NCBI RefSeq assembly: GCF_029227915.1
Contig: NC_079883.1
Coordinates: forward strand, 26,164,001-26,228,000
Direction of reading: 5' to 3'
Length of the DNA: 64,000 nucleotides
DNA from: Hydractinia symbiolongicarpus
Lineage: Eukaryota > Cnidaria > Hydrozoa > Anthoathecata > Hydractiniidae
Part shown: in pieces, positions 9,844-22,689 of the stretch
Layout of the letters: each line of letters begins with the position of its first letter
Position numbering within the stretch: position 1 is the first letter of the stretch
The notes under the pieces: generated by a model
Told to the model about the DNA's origin: nothing
Seen by the model: the letters and a program-made list of their open reading frames with translations, nothing else
Database searches by the model: none
Program-made: the position numbers and the translations under genes

Positions 9844-12800
9844 TTATGTTGTCTCAATTTGCAAGCAATAAAGACTGTCATTACGGCAGCCGACAATAAT
9901 CCGATCATTAATCACCACAGGCGACGAATAAACTTCTCCGGGTAAACTATATTTAGCTACACAAATCCCTTCACAGTCCAACACAAAGACATCACCATTA
10001 GTGGAAACCACGACGAAACAGTTACGATCAGCTTCGTTTCTTTTGCGCTTTGATCCTGCGGCAACTTGTTCCGACTGTTGGACAAAAGCAACACAAGCAT
10101 AGACGGCAGCCGAAGTTTCATATTTCCAGAGTAAATCACCGTAGTTAGATAGACAGTACACGTACTTGTCGTTACTTCCACATAAGATTCTCTCTTCTGT
10201 GTCCACACGAACTGGCGAAGAGAAAATCGCTGCAGCAGTTTGAAATTTCCACTTCACATCGCCATCAAAATCAATAGCGTACAATGCACCGTCAACACAA
10301 CCAACCACGATGAAGGATTCACACACACAAAACGAAGAAAAAACTGGCTTCTGCAAGTTCACTTTCCAAATGCTCTCTCCAGTCGTAATTTCTAGCGCAT
10401 GCACACACCCTGATAGAAGAGCGACGTAAACATGAGTTTTTCTAACCCCAGGAGAAGAAAAACATGAACTGGAAAAAAATACTTTCCATAAGCACTCCTT
10501 CGTAGCGATGTTAAGTGCATGCACATGTTGGTCATGTGACCCCACTACAAGAATTCCATAACGACGATCGACACATGGCGACGACTTGACAACGTCACCA
10601 GTTGCATATTTCCAATAAATTGCACCGGTATATCTTTCAAGAATGTAAACACAGCCATCATAACATCCTAAAATACACCACAAAAATTAAAAAAAAAAAA
10701 AGAATTGACACGGCTAAAAATTCTCCAAACAGTTTCCCTCTTGCATTTAGATAATGTCACAGCATTGCTCGCAGCTACAGCCACGGGGCTTGGGAACGTA
10801 TTATATGTGAATTTCCAAGATCAAATCTTTTATAGACGGAAAACATGAAGAATAAAACTTTAACTTTTAACAGTTACCAGATCGAAGAGAAACACTGTTT
10901 AAGGATTTTTAAGATCATCTTTTTCCGTCAAACCGTTCACAGCTTGCTTAAAAATGTATATATTGACCGTGTGCTACTTTCAAAAATCATAATTTTCTAC
11001 TTTCAAAAATACCTGCAGTTAACTCATGTAATTTTACCATTAGAGTACTAACATGCTAACTGACGGAGACACGCTTCATCGCAGCAGGAGATCTGCGACC
11101 AGCAACACAAAACAAAACTAACTCACCAACGCATATATATTTTCCATCCAGTGAGATGATAGATGAAGACTCGATCCGATCACCAAGAATAGTTTCCCAT
11201 AACATTCTACCATCATCTAAAAAAACAGCTGCAAAAACATGAGCATGTGAACCGATGTAAACAATACCGTTCTCGTAGTCATTGCTGAAAACCACCAAAG
11301 GCGATGCATCAATGCACTTCTTCATGTCATATTTCCATAATTCGGAAATTTTAGAAACATTCGAGAATCTCATATTTGTGAAATTTTTATATTCACAACT
11401 ACATGTAAATTTTTTGTTTTGACGACAGAGAGCAATATAATGATCACAGGTCTGCTTCGTATCAGAGAAGGGGCGCTGTTGCACTAACCGCTCTTCTTCC
11501 TGTTTCCCGTTTCCCGTAATATTTGCAAAACGACGGAGAAGCAACTCCACGTCCCCATAAGTTCGCGTCAGTACTGCATTTAAAAGTCGTTCAAACGACA
11601 CATTGTTAGTTGAAATTAACGAAGACAATTTATTAATAAGAAAAACAGCTGCGAATGAATCTCCACCACACAGGATAAAATTGTCAGAGTTTTCAGGCTC
11701 CTTCGTAGATTTATTACTCAGAGCTAGCTTCCAATTAAATTTCAAGCAGTCACTAACAGATTTCTGATGAGAAAACTGCGCATGCGCATCAGGCGAACTA
11801 ACCAAACCATACTTATTAATCTTTCCATGATTGTTGACAGGAAAGTGCTGACAAAAAACAATTCGATCAGGAATGTATGAACTGGAAAGATCTTGATTGA
11901 TCATTTTCAAAATATCATCCTCAATGCTGGGAATGTGTTCCGCAGCAACTGTTGGAGTAGCTACGAACATAAGCAAGTTCTCTTTCTTCGACGCCACCAA
12001 CTTGATGACACAAAAGCAGTGTTTTACATCTGTTATGTTCTCAACACGTCGTTGTAACAAATCTAAACAAATCAATTGTCCATTACGCTTAACATTTGAA
12101 TCGGCTCTCCCACAATAATAAATGTTCCCATTGAGGATGATTCCTAAATCTCCTGTATCTCGCATGTAATCCTCATCAGTACATTCTTTATCGTCGACCT
12201 TACACACCCTTTGGTGACCACCTGAAAAAAAATCCAAAGAAAGGGTGCAAGATGTGAAATATAAGTTGCTTTTGAAGTCAACAACCATACATACCTACGA
12301 AAATTCTTCCCCCGCCATTTTTAATTGACTTATTTTCTTTACTTCTTACTTCAATTTTCGTATTGGTTAAAGCATCTCCAAGTGGAACCCAGTCTGCCGT
12401 CTCCATTTGATCGTACTTGAAATTAAAACTCGCATCTGTGATACGATATAAAGTCGCCCACGCTGATACTTCACTTGTCCCGTATATATTGTACACGCGT
12501 AGATTGTTTCGCGCGTCCATCAGCGCAATCGCGTCTTCTCTTTTTAAGAATCTTTCACCTCCACATGCCAAAACTCTTAAGTTATTTTCACGGTTAACGA
12601 GATATTTTTTCAGACGTTCCATCCCGATTAAATGGAGAAGTGACGTTGTGCACTAAGACAAAGGAATCATATTTTTAAAAATTGCGTGATGCGACGTGTC
12701 GTTCGTTTGTTGTTTTCATCGTTGTTGATTTTGATTGTTTTTTTTGTTATTATACCTAACTTGAAAAATATATATATATTAAACAGAGTGGAAAACTCCA

Positions 12801-14968
12801 TATTTTATCTGACATTTTTATAGCCTGCCCATTTTGTTTTTAAAAAAACACAGATAGAATTATAATTATTTGTCTATTTTAGAATTTTTAAAACGGTTTT
12901 TAAATTTAAACAAAACCTGTTTAAACCACAGATGAACATAAACACTCTGCTTTCTTGGTTTATTTACAGCTTTGATGGTTATTGAAATTTTGAGTTTAAT
13001 GAACGATTTTCTGATGCTGTTGTTTACATCATAAAATCTAACGTAAACCGAAAACAATTTCAGGGTGGACTTCCTTTGGAAACTTAGGTTTTACTATAAA
13101 GCAACAAGGACAAAGCTAACGTGATAGAAAATAAAATTGATTATTCTAACAGCGCATGAATTTATCCTACCTGTATAATCGACACTTGATTCTGTTGCAA
13201 AGCCAATGAGAGAGAATCTGGATTACACATTACATTTCTTGATACCAAAAGCATAGTTGCACCAGATGACCAAGCAAGTAACATCAAAACAATTGATGCA
13301 TCAAATGTCAATGCTGAAGATATGAAAATAACGTCTTTGAAGGTTGCTATGAAGGTGTTCCTTTATATAGAGGACAACAAACTCATTATCAAGTCAAACC
13401 ATCATTAAATTTTCAATTGTTTGTCACAGAAGAGGTCAAACAATTCTGATTTTCCCTGATCAAATGGCACACGTATTTACGAGTAACCATAAGGCCAAGG
13501 AGACAGCTTGTCTTCTATTTTTGAGTAAGATAAAAGTATAATCGTAACCTTTTCTGTTTGAAAATTTACCTAATACCCCATTCACATCTAAAGTTAAAAC
13601 ATGTTTTAACGTGGTTTTATAAACCATGTTTTATATATATATCCGTTCATACCACAGTAAAACCTGTTTTAATGAAGCCAGTTTTAATGAACTTAGTTTT
13701 AACAAAACAACCTGTCGAGGTTGTTTTATTCGTGTTTTATCGACAACCATGTTTAAACATAAACAAAAATGGCCGATCGCTGGCGTGGTCATGCAGCACG
13801 AGAAATTTGTTCACAACATTCGAAGATAAATGAAGCAAAATACAAAGAATTAAATGTAGTTGCACTTATATTCGAATTAGGCTTTTATTCAGAAGAAAAC
13901 CCTTTGATGTTTTTTACGCTGGTCGAACTATTATATTGGTTATGCACATCAGGAGCAGTAGCTAGCTACACATTCATATTGAAAAAGGATTTCAATACGC
14001 AAAGTAAACATGAGGATGTATATTAGAAGACACTTTGTTATTAGGCTGAAGGCGAAGTTTTAAAAGTAAAAAGACGAATATTGTTGTGATCTGCCTGCAA
14101 ACTTCCAGTTAAATAAATTTTCAAGAAATATTATTATGGTGTGGCTAACCTAGCTATCAGATAGATTCTTTAGAAAACTCTATTCATGGTTCTGACCAGA
14201 GAATATTTTTTACTCTCTTGAAAGAGGCTTTAAGTCAGAAAATTGAGCAAACCTAATTTTATTGTTGATTGTGGCAAATGTGTTTTGAATTTTAGGTGCA
14301 AATGGTACATGGAGTTTTAATAAAAATCAGTTTAAGTACAACCAGTTTAATTTAAAGCAGTTTTGTTAGGTGTGAATGGGGTTTAAGTAAGTTTCGTGAC
14401 AAGTTGACACGAAAATTTTAACTCACCTCATGTCAATAACATTCGGTTTAACGCATTCCCAAGGAGCATAAATAATTTTAGGTCTTCCAGTACTCCCAGA
14501 ACTTTGTACAATGTAAAAATAATCTTGAGAACTTGCCTGGCTTTCAATTTTTAACTTGAGTAGGACATAATCCTTCATGAAATTGAAGGAGATTTCTGTT
14601 AACAAAGGTATTTTGTCTTTAATTGCAAGTACAAATGAAGGTAATGATGTCTTCTGAACAAACACGTATTCCACTTTACACTTTTTAATACTTTCAATGA
14701 TAGACATTGGTTTATTTGTTGAAAGAGGTAAAAAGACAGCTTTCAGTGAAAATATTGAATACACTATTACCGGTAAATTCAAACTAGAATCACTGTACAC
14801 TGCTATGACACCATTTTTGGAAAAGTTTTTCTCATGTGTTAGCATTATGCTCAAGTGTTTAACAGTAATATTGAACTGTGGATAAGTAAGAGATTGTTTG
14901 ATACCATCATTGAATATTACCGCCGTATTGTTGCTGCTAGTGATACTGCAAACATCCAAAAAACTCAT
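9844..14968 (-). CDS. AASDH: AASDH (ACSF4-like): adenylation, carrier and PQQ-propeller protein, 5 exons
   Basis: Family members use ATP to activate beta-alanine or similar acids and load them on their own carrier domain. Minus-strand exons: 14968-14427, 13360-13171, 12652-12295, 12221-11127, 10667-9844; 3009 nt, 1002 residues (human about 1098), all GT/AG and in phase. The AMP-binding P-loop SSGSTGRPK is at residues 156-164, an A5-type YGTSEVS near 300, and a TGD motif (MRDTGDLG) in exon 4. The carrier motif CGGDSF supplies the phosphopantetheine serine. From the IDASPLVV segment to the end there is a PQQ-like beta-propeller with repeating WK, SSP and VGS blades (GDRIESS, GSHDQHVHALN, SSPVVI). 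The large intron between exons 1 and 2 carries no recognised gene. Confidence 0.93.
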
Positions 14969-16224
14969 AATGCCTCCAATTTTTAGTTATATTCTAAACA
15001 AATAAAACACAGTGGCAGATGATTCTATTTTACAGAACTTAAATCAAAGAAAGACAATGACAAAATGTTGTCTATATTGCAGTGTATCCACTTAAAAGTT
15101 GACCTCAATTTTCCTGACATTTTTTAACTACAAAACTGACATTCTTCAATTTTCTTCCCTGCTGTTTCCTATAGTTGTGGCTGATGAACTAACTGACTGT
15201 TTAAAGAAAATGTGAAAATACATTATACGCAAAGAAAAAAGGAAAGAAATACAAGCTGGAGATACAAACCGACATTGAAAAACATATTAAAATGAAAAGC
15301 ATATGCATTACCGGGACTTGAAGGAGTGGTTGGATAGCGGAAAAATTAAAATTTGTGATTTTTTATTCCAGACATTTCATAAAAGTACCAAATTTTTCTG
15401 ATATTTTGGCTATATTTTCAAAATTGCTGACAATTCCTGACAGAGTGAACACCTATATTGACATTGTAAAATAAAAAATTAAAATAAGGGATGTTTTTTG
15501 GTGCAAGAAATGCTGAACAAGAAAACAATTTCAAATCAAAAACAATTGTCCTGCAAATAGTTTCCCTCAAAGATTTACAATATAGGGAGAGTTAAGAAAA
15601 ATAATTATTGTTTTTGGATAGGAATGATTACTGGTTTCCTTCTGTACAGTCACAAGCAAAATTGAAAAATCAGTTTACTGAACTAAAAAGAATATAAGTA
15701 TAAACTTAAAATAACTTGAAATGTTTCTACAAGACCATGACTGCATATTAATAACATTTTTTATCTACTATGTTCTAAAAACTACAAAAAAATATAGCAA
15801 GCATATAAAAATATGAACAACCAAGGCTGATTTTAACGAGTCGATAATACATCACCATGATATATTGGACAAGGTCTCCTAAGCATAACAAGTGCATTAA
15901 TGGTTATTTGAGTTTTAAATTAAAAAAAATTGCCAGGATTATTTATGAATAAGTTTACTACAATTATTCAAATGTTGTTAAATTCTCAGATATTTTGATT
16001 TATTGCTTTGCACTATTTTGCCAATTAAAAACTATCCTGCCTTATAAAAGTGCACGGTTTAAAAACTTAACAAATAAATTAAGTACAATTAGTTAATACA
16101 TTATTGTACATTATATATACATCCAAGAAAGTGTTAAAGTTTTTTCTGTTATACTTTTTTAGTTAATTAAACATATACATATAAAAAGCCATAATAACGG
16201 AAAAGTCTTGAATCTGTTGTATTA
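14969..16224. other. Intergenic AASDH/RMDN
   Basis: Very AT-rich. It holds the promoter side of AASDH and the 3' flank of the RMDN-like gene. No coding region is supported on either strand. Confidence 0.5.
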
Positions 16225-18839
16225 TCAGCATTTCTTCAGTAATGCCAAGGCTTCCTCTCTTGCTTTTTCATCCTACAAAAAAAAAAAGAGAAAAATTCAT
16301 ATTGATCACAACAATATATGATTTCAAATATAATTATATTTAAACAAATATAATTAATATTTAATATTTAAACAAACCTCTGGAGACTTTGTCTTTGCTT
16401 GCACTACCTTCCTGAACCAGATTTTAGCATTCACATAATCCCATTTGTGATAATAACACTAGCAGAGAAATATAGAATGTAGCTAAAAATTCTCAAAAGC
16501 AGAGAAAAAAATGATTTTCACAAAGATGCATAAATTTTAAAATTAGGCTAACAGGTGTAACTTATGTATACCTTCCCTATATATAAAGGATTTTCGGTCC
16601 AGAATCCAGGGTTTAGTTCTTCAGCCTGTAAATAACCAACAAGTTAGTCAGTATGAATTTATATGCATGCCAATGTTTAAATTATGTATGTGTCAGCAAA
16701 AAAATGCTTCGTACCTTTAAAAAATGTTGTAATGCATCATCTGCTGTAGCTTCTGGGGGGCTTGCAAACAATGCTCCTGCTGCTTTTCGCATGTACCACG
16801 GCAACATAAATATCTATAAATACAAGAATTACTTCTATGAATTCCTATAATTTGTTTTTGCATCACCAAGGTGACACAGTTATTGTAATGTTTACAAAGT
16901 TTGTTGTATATGTTGACCTACCTCAAAGCAATATCTTCCTAACAGATAGTATGATGTCGCATTGTCTGGTTCCAGTTCTATGGCTCTTTCGATATGTTGC
17001 TGAAAATAACCACATTATTTGTTACACCTTTTACTAAAATTAACATAAAAATAATCATATCATGAAGACGATAGAAAATTAAAAAAATCACCTTATATTT
17101 ATAACCTGATAAGATTTTTTCCTTTGTTTCGAGAAATTGAATATTGTTACCAATAAGTATAGCGTACCTAAAAATCAATAAAAAATTTTACTGTACAAAT
17201 CTGCTTTTACATACTACTTTTATGTGAATGAGCATGTTTTATTCCTGCAACATTGCTCGTTTAATAAAATTTTTTACAAAACCGTAAGGTATAATTGTAT
17301 TATGTTTATTTTGTGACAATAATTCTAGACTTTCAATATAAAATAAATAACAATAAAATAAAAAAAAAAATTAAAATTATTTTTTTGTACATGTGTTATA
17401 GCTTATTATGAAGTATAGTATTTAGTGTAGATTCTTCATCACATTATAAGAATTATATGAATTATATAAGGGGAAATAACATACCATTGATGTGCTCGGA
17501 AATTCTCATTATTAATTTTTATTGCTTTCTCTGCTGTATGTATTCCTATGAAATAATTCTTGATACTAAATTAATTAGAACCAATTTGAAATAACTACTT
17601 ATCAATTAAAAATGTTGACAGTTTAAAACTGCACTTTGGAGCTTTACATAATAAATCATTTTGAGGAAGGAAACAAAACCTTTTTCATTGATTAGTTTTT
17701 GTGCATCTTTATCACCCGCTTTTTCTTTTAATTCGGAAACTTGATATTGCGATTTTGCCAACCTCCACAGCAACTCACAGTTATCTTGTATCTGCAAAAA
17801 GAAACATGGCGTCAACCAAAAAAAACTTTGCATGTTTAAATTTCGTTTACAAAATAAAAAACAAAAACTACTTCGTTTGTTTTAGTGATAAGTAAGTTAT
17901 AGGCATCTTGCTGGTCAGCCGAAGAACCATCCTGTAGTCTGTCCACCTTCAACATAAAGTCCTCAAGATTATCAGATGCACTAAAAAAATCAAATCAGAA
18001 TCTTGCGAAGATTATTATTCAAGAAGGTTTTCAATGTTTGTTTTGTGTAAATAAACAGACCTAGTTGTGATTGGTGTGTAACTAAAATTGAACAAACCAT
18101 TAAGAGGGCACAAAAACAGGCTACAGTTTTCTTTGTATGATACAAAATTATAGAAAGGGTAACCATACAAATTAAATGACCTGCATAAAAATGCACTTCA
18201 TTACAGGGACATTTTGATGATGTCACAAGTGGCCCTTCCATGGCAGAAATTTTTAACCTGCTTTCCTCCAAACTGTTAAAGGCAAATTGATGTTTGTTAA
18301 ATTTCCGATGACATTATTTTTTATTAAATCTCTATTGTGTAGAACTTGAAAAGGTTATTTCAGACAGTTCCATTATGGGATTGTTAACCTGGCTTTGACA
18401 AATTGGCCTAATTTTGGTCTGGAATGGATGTCAGTTATTTCTATTTGTTTCAAGTTATTACCAACTTTAAGTACAATGCAATTCACTAATATGTATCAAC
18501 ATTAAAAACAACTAATCTGTTCGGAAAAACATAAAAATATATATATACATACGCATCATGTCCTTTCTCTGTGTCAAAGAATTCATCTTCATCACTTGAA
18601 TCACTCCCACTTTTAATTTGCTTAAGTTTCGAATTTGATGCAACAGTGTTTATAAAAGTTTCACGGAGTTGCCTGACCTCAGCTGCTAATTGTTTTAAGC
18701 ATGATATTAGATGTTCTCTCTGCTTGGCTTTTTCTCTGATAACTTTTCTGATCACTACACCAATGCCAACTCCAACACCAAGTCCAAAAGCAAAATGTTT
18801 AGAGAAATCAAACGGGCTAAATGACATCAAGTAACCCAT
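16225..18839 (-). CDS. RMDN2/3-like (PTPIP51-type) tether protein, 10 exons
   Basis: Family members are TPR-like proteins at mitochondria and ER-mitochondria contacts. Minus-strand exons: 18839-18553, 17980-17872, 17791-17680, 17545-17485, 17167-17092, 16999-16922, 16813-16715, 16625-16572, 16458-16378, 16272-16225; 1005 nt, 334 residues, every junction GT/AG and in phase. Exon 1 gives a glycine-rich membrane helix (FAFGLGVGVGIGVVI), a coiled coil (QREHLISCLKQLAAEVRQLR) and an acidic DSSDEDEFFDTEKG tract that reads as an FFAT-like VAP-binding motif. Later exons carry the family TPR signatures ELLWRLAKSQY, HTAEKAIKINNENFRAHQW, IERAIELEPDNATSYYLLGR, SPPEATADDALQHFLK and AEELNPGFWTENPLYIGK. The membrane helix and FFAT favour RMDN2/3 over RMDN1, but orthology is not settled. 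An in-frame upstream ATG (18899) is less likely. Confidence 0.88.
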
Positions 18840-19420
18840 TCTTTCTTTTTCTGTTATTCCATTTTTATATAAATCTATATATATAAATTGAATACACATT
18901 ATGATTCTAAAAACAGTTCCTTAAATGGTCGATATCCTTTAAAGCTTGGTGTTCACTTAAGCAAAAAGTGATAACAATATTGATAAAAATATGCAAAAGA
19001 TCTATTTATTTTCACTTGGATGACTGTACATCTGCCTAACTGCAATTTTTTTAATGTACAGAGTCATTGGAACAAGAGAAGAGTTTCTATTGTTTTTAAA
19101 AAAATTGTAGGAAAAAAGTCAGAAGTAACCTTCTCTGTATATGGCTAGAAAGTTTCTTTTTAAAACTTAAAAATCTGGTCTGTAATTTTGCACCCATGGT
19201 CTATGTTTTTCACTTTTCGCAAGAAGTATATATATGGCTAACACATGCTCAATCTACCAACAACTTTATATTGCAGCAGGTCCCAGTGCATGTGTATGGC
19301 TACATCCTATATCAATTCAGCTGAGTAGCAGAGTAGTTAATTTTACTTATCAATAGATGCAATAAATGGCCAAATGGCAGCCCAGAGTCCTTAAAATCAT
19401 GGTAGTGTCCACCAAGCAAT

Positions 19421-19500
19421 CTACATGCTTTTTCTTTTATAAGAATGTGCCTTATAAGAACACCAGGCTGAGATTTTAGCTTAAAAGCAATAGGTATTTT
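19421..19500. repeat. Dispersed repeat, copy 2 (TTTTATAAGAATGTGC type)
   Basis: Matches the MTR-intron copy at 769-850 over about 80 bp in the same orientation. Confidence 0.5.
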
Positions 19501-20223
19501 TGGTTAGCTCAATCAATATTGCAGACCAGAATAGACCTATTTCCATATCCATATGGTTCCACGAAATATGCATGCGAAAATGCAGAACAACAGTTATAAA
19601 GAGGGTGTTGGTAGTGGTAGTATGACAAAAAAGTTAAAATATTGCAGATTTTAAGGGCGTATCTGCTGGTATATGTTAGCTAGCTAAATCTCTCTAAAAC
19701 CTAGCCACGTTTTTAAAATTATCTGAATAGATTTTTATTTTACTGTTTTCAAGTAAATTTAGAACTACAGCTCAATATAAAGGTTAACTAACGCTAAGTG
19801 GTACTTCATATTACACTGATCATTTAAAAAAATTAAAATTAGCTTGCTGGTAGCCAAAGTAGCCAGCAGCCAAAAGCTACAACCCTGGAAAAACATATTG
19901 TGAATATCATTTTGAGCTCTCCATTCCCCAAAAATCAATATTGAATATGCTTGACTGATGCTAACAGAAGTACTCCAGAAACCTGGAGTACTAAAGAAAA
20001 GTGACATTGACTTCAAGGGAAAGGGGAGGGGCAGTAAATGAGATTTCAACATCAAGAAAAATGGAAAGGCTGGATTTTCTTATAGCATTTTCACAAGTAT
20101 TTTTCCAGGGTTGTTGCTTATAGCTTAGCTGCATGAGTAACCAACAAATCATTTTTCAACATTTGTTGCATAAAATGGTATTTAAAATTAATATTTTCAA
20201 ATGGCTGTTGTGATTATGAAACT

Positions 20224-20280
20224 GTCACACTCCCTCTGTCACTACTCCCTCTGTCACTACTCTCTCCCTCCTACTGACCG
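20224..20280. repeat. Pyrimidine-rich minisatellite
   Basis: Three to four units of about 15 bp based on CTCCCTCTGTCACTA, decaying at the right end. Confidence 0.7.
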
Positions 20281-21639
20281 TCAATAATCATTTGTATTAA
20301 GCATTGTGATGGTTAACTTTAATACTTACTATTTTGAAGTAATATGAATAAATTGATAGAGCATAGAGCTTATCAAAATATCTTCGTGTTTAGAAAAAAG
20401 AAAGTCCTTTTTTTAATGGCACCATATTTTTTTTAGGTTTTAACCCAAAAAATGGAAAATGAAATAATATACTTTTTCTTATAAGAATCTCTGGATTTCA
20501 GCTGTAAACGTGCTTAATTTTTGTCAAAATCTCAGTCTTAATGTTCTTAAAAACCAGGTCCTTATGTATTTTGTTTTCTTGCTTACATGAATGCAGAATT
20601 GTTCAAATTGTTTATTTACAGAAAATAAACTGGATGAAATTTTTCCAAAGTGTCGATTTGTAAGAATAAAAACTCACTTCACATTGTTTTCACTTATTAA
20701 AGTTAAATTTCAACATGACAAGCATTTTGTGGACAAAATTTTACGGAAAATTTATTTTCGAAGCAGTTATATACCTCAGTAACCATTTTGTGTTTTTTTC
20801 AAACAATTTTTAAATTGTTTTGTGAAGTGATCCTCTTAAGGAAAAATTTGTTTTTAAGAATTTCCTTTTGTTAACCTTAACTTTATTTTTGGAATTTTAA
20901 ATAATTTTTTTTACCAAATAAAATTTACGATAAAGGCTCAAAATGTGACACAAAGCAAGAACATTCCAAAAGTCCAACTTTCACCACCAAGTCAAATTAG
21001 TATCTAAATTCTGAAATCACAAATGTGTAAAATGAGTTATAAATACTTCCAAAACTACCCTGCCTTGGAAAAAATAAACAAGTTAAGGCACACACAAGGT
21101 CAACTCAACTACTATTTTAAAACTACAGTTTTCTGTAAGCCTGGGTAATGTTATTTTCACAGATGTTGTTTAAAAAATAAGGTACACTCAATAACCGGAG
21201 ACACAGGATATATACCAGCAACTACACTAATTTTGGTAAACAGCTTGAAATTTCACGTTTATTTGAAACAAGTCAGTCAGTCAGCCAGCCAACTAGCTAG
21301 CTACTCATATCATATTCAAAGCTAGCTTATACCTAGCTCATCTAACACCAAGAATAATAAACGAAAGCATTGGAACGACCCAATGATACATGCTATTACC
21401 CCATATTATCACCAAATGTTAATAACAATCTGTATGACAAATAAATTTTGCAAATATTGCAAGTAAACAAACCATATCTGCACTACTTCGCTGCAAACTA
21501 AAAATTTGCTCATAACTAATCTCGTTTCCATGTTATTTGGTATTTTGGTATGTATATTCCGCGGAACGAAAATGGATATTGAAATAGGTCTATTAGGTCT
21601 GGGAAGTTTTTGAGTTCATGAAAGAGAAGTGGGGCCATG

Positions 21640-21901
21640 GCTTAGATGAAGAGTCCTAGAGTATTTAATGCTCGTTTTGAGCTACGCAGATCCAATTAGG
21701 GCCCGCGCTCTACTAGACAACTCCCGGCAACATCTAACAGCCCACACATGGAGCCATCTCCCCAATTTCCCTCACATGGCTTGGGTTTACCCGGGGCTAT
21801 GGTAACATTCACTCGCCCATGTTGAATCGCCGTCAAGAGGAATCAAACCCTGGTCTCCCGCACAGAGTACAAGAGCTATAACCACTAATCTACGGTGCCA
21901 C
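21640..21901 (-). mobile_element. tRNA-derived SINE, copy 1
   Basis: Read on the minus strand, 21901 down to about 21838 resembles a tRNA: a TAGATTAGTGGTTATAGC A-box region, a CTCTGTGCGGGAGACC middle and a GGGTTTGATTCC B-box (21839-21850). These are internal RNA polymerase III promoter elements. The non-tRNA body runs to about 21640, ending in a TCTAGGACTCTTCATC block shared with the copy at 26834-27025. No reverse transcriptase partner of matching 3' end is evident. Confidence 0.72.
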
Positions 21902-22689
21902 AGAACAGACAACCTGAACATTATCAGTTATAAGGTACATACCGATATTTCAAGCAGCTACTAGCTACATCTGAGACAAGTCGCCAAGTTGCAACCATTT
22001 TAATCAAAAAATAGACTTTAGAAAAAATTCCAGTGGATCTCACACTGGAAAAAAACACATCACAGAATTAAGACACAAATCATGGAAATAGGAGATTTTT
22101 AATGGTTTTTTCGCTCGACCCTGCGCAAACACCCACCTTGTTCACAAACATTTTTGCAAAGTTGTTTTTAGGGATGGCTAAGTTATATAAAACCATGATG
22201 AAGTTGTGTGTGGCAAGTGGAGTTGCCCAGATCGTCACGTAATTAGGACGGTATACACTGGGATTTTATATGAATTTAAATAAATTAGAAGGCATCAATC
22301 TACATTTGATAATAGTTTAAACGATGTTTCCACATAAGAATAAAATCTTTTTTTTTTACTAAATCCTAGCATCTTTTTTCCTGCCACGCAAATGATACTT
22401 ACCACTGAAAAGTAAGCAACAAATGGACAATTTCTTGATTGTTGCTAGCTAGCTAGCTATATTATATGCCCAAAACACTGTAAAAACATACTTTTAACTT
22501 AACTGAATGCTAATTCTGCTCTTTATTACAAAATATGTACCATATTAGCCTGGTGGACTCAAAAAAACAACAACACGACGACGACGAGGGGGTTTCCTCA
22601 CGTATATTTCATGTAACACCACGGCTACTTCTTCATTTAGTTCCAATATAAGGTATAAAAAACAACCGTGTGATTACACAACCTCGTTC

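Larger units (their letters stand above)
18840..22689. other. Gene-poor region upstream of RMDN-like gene
   Basis: AT-rich intergenic DNA. It includes the RMDN promoter side, a second copy of the TTTTATAAGAAT repeat (19421-19500), a CTCCCTCTGTCACTA-type microsatellite (20224-20280), AGCT/CAGT short tandems (around 21272-21302 and 22444-22460) and a tRNA-derived SINE (21640-21901). No protein-coding gene is supported. Confidence 0.5.

Noticed and set aside
17990-18271. Minus-strand frame inside the RMDN-like gene, with an ag near its start
   Set aside because: The flanking exons 18553 and 17980 join in phase and match the family without it, so it is intron.
20224-20280. Possible CRISPR-like spaced repeat
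   Set aside because: Units are contiguous with no spacers; it is a eukaryotic minisatellite.
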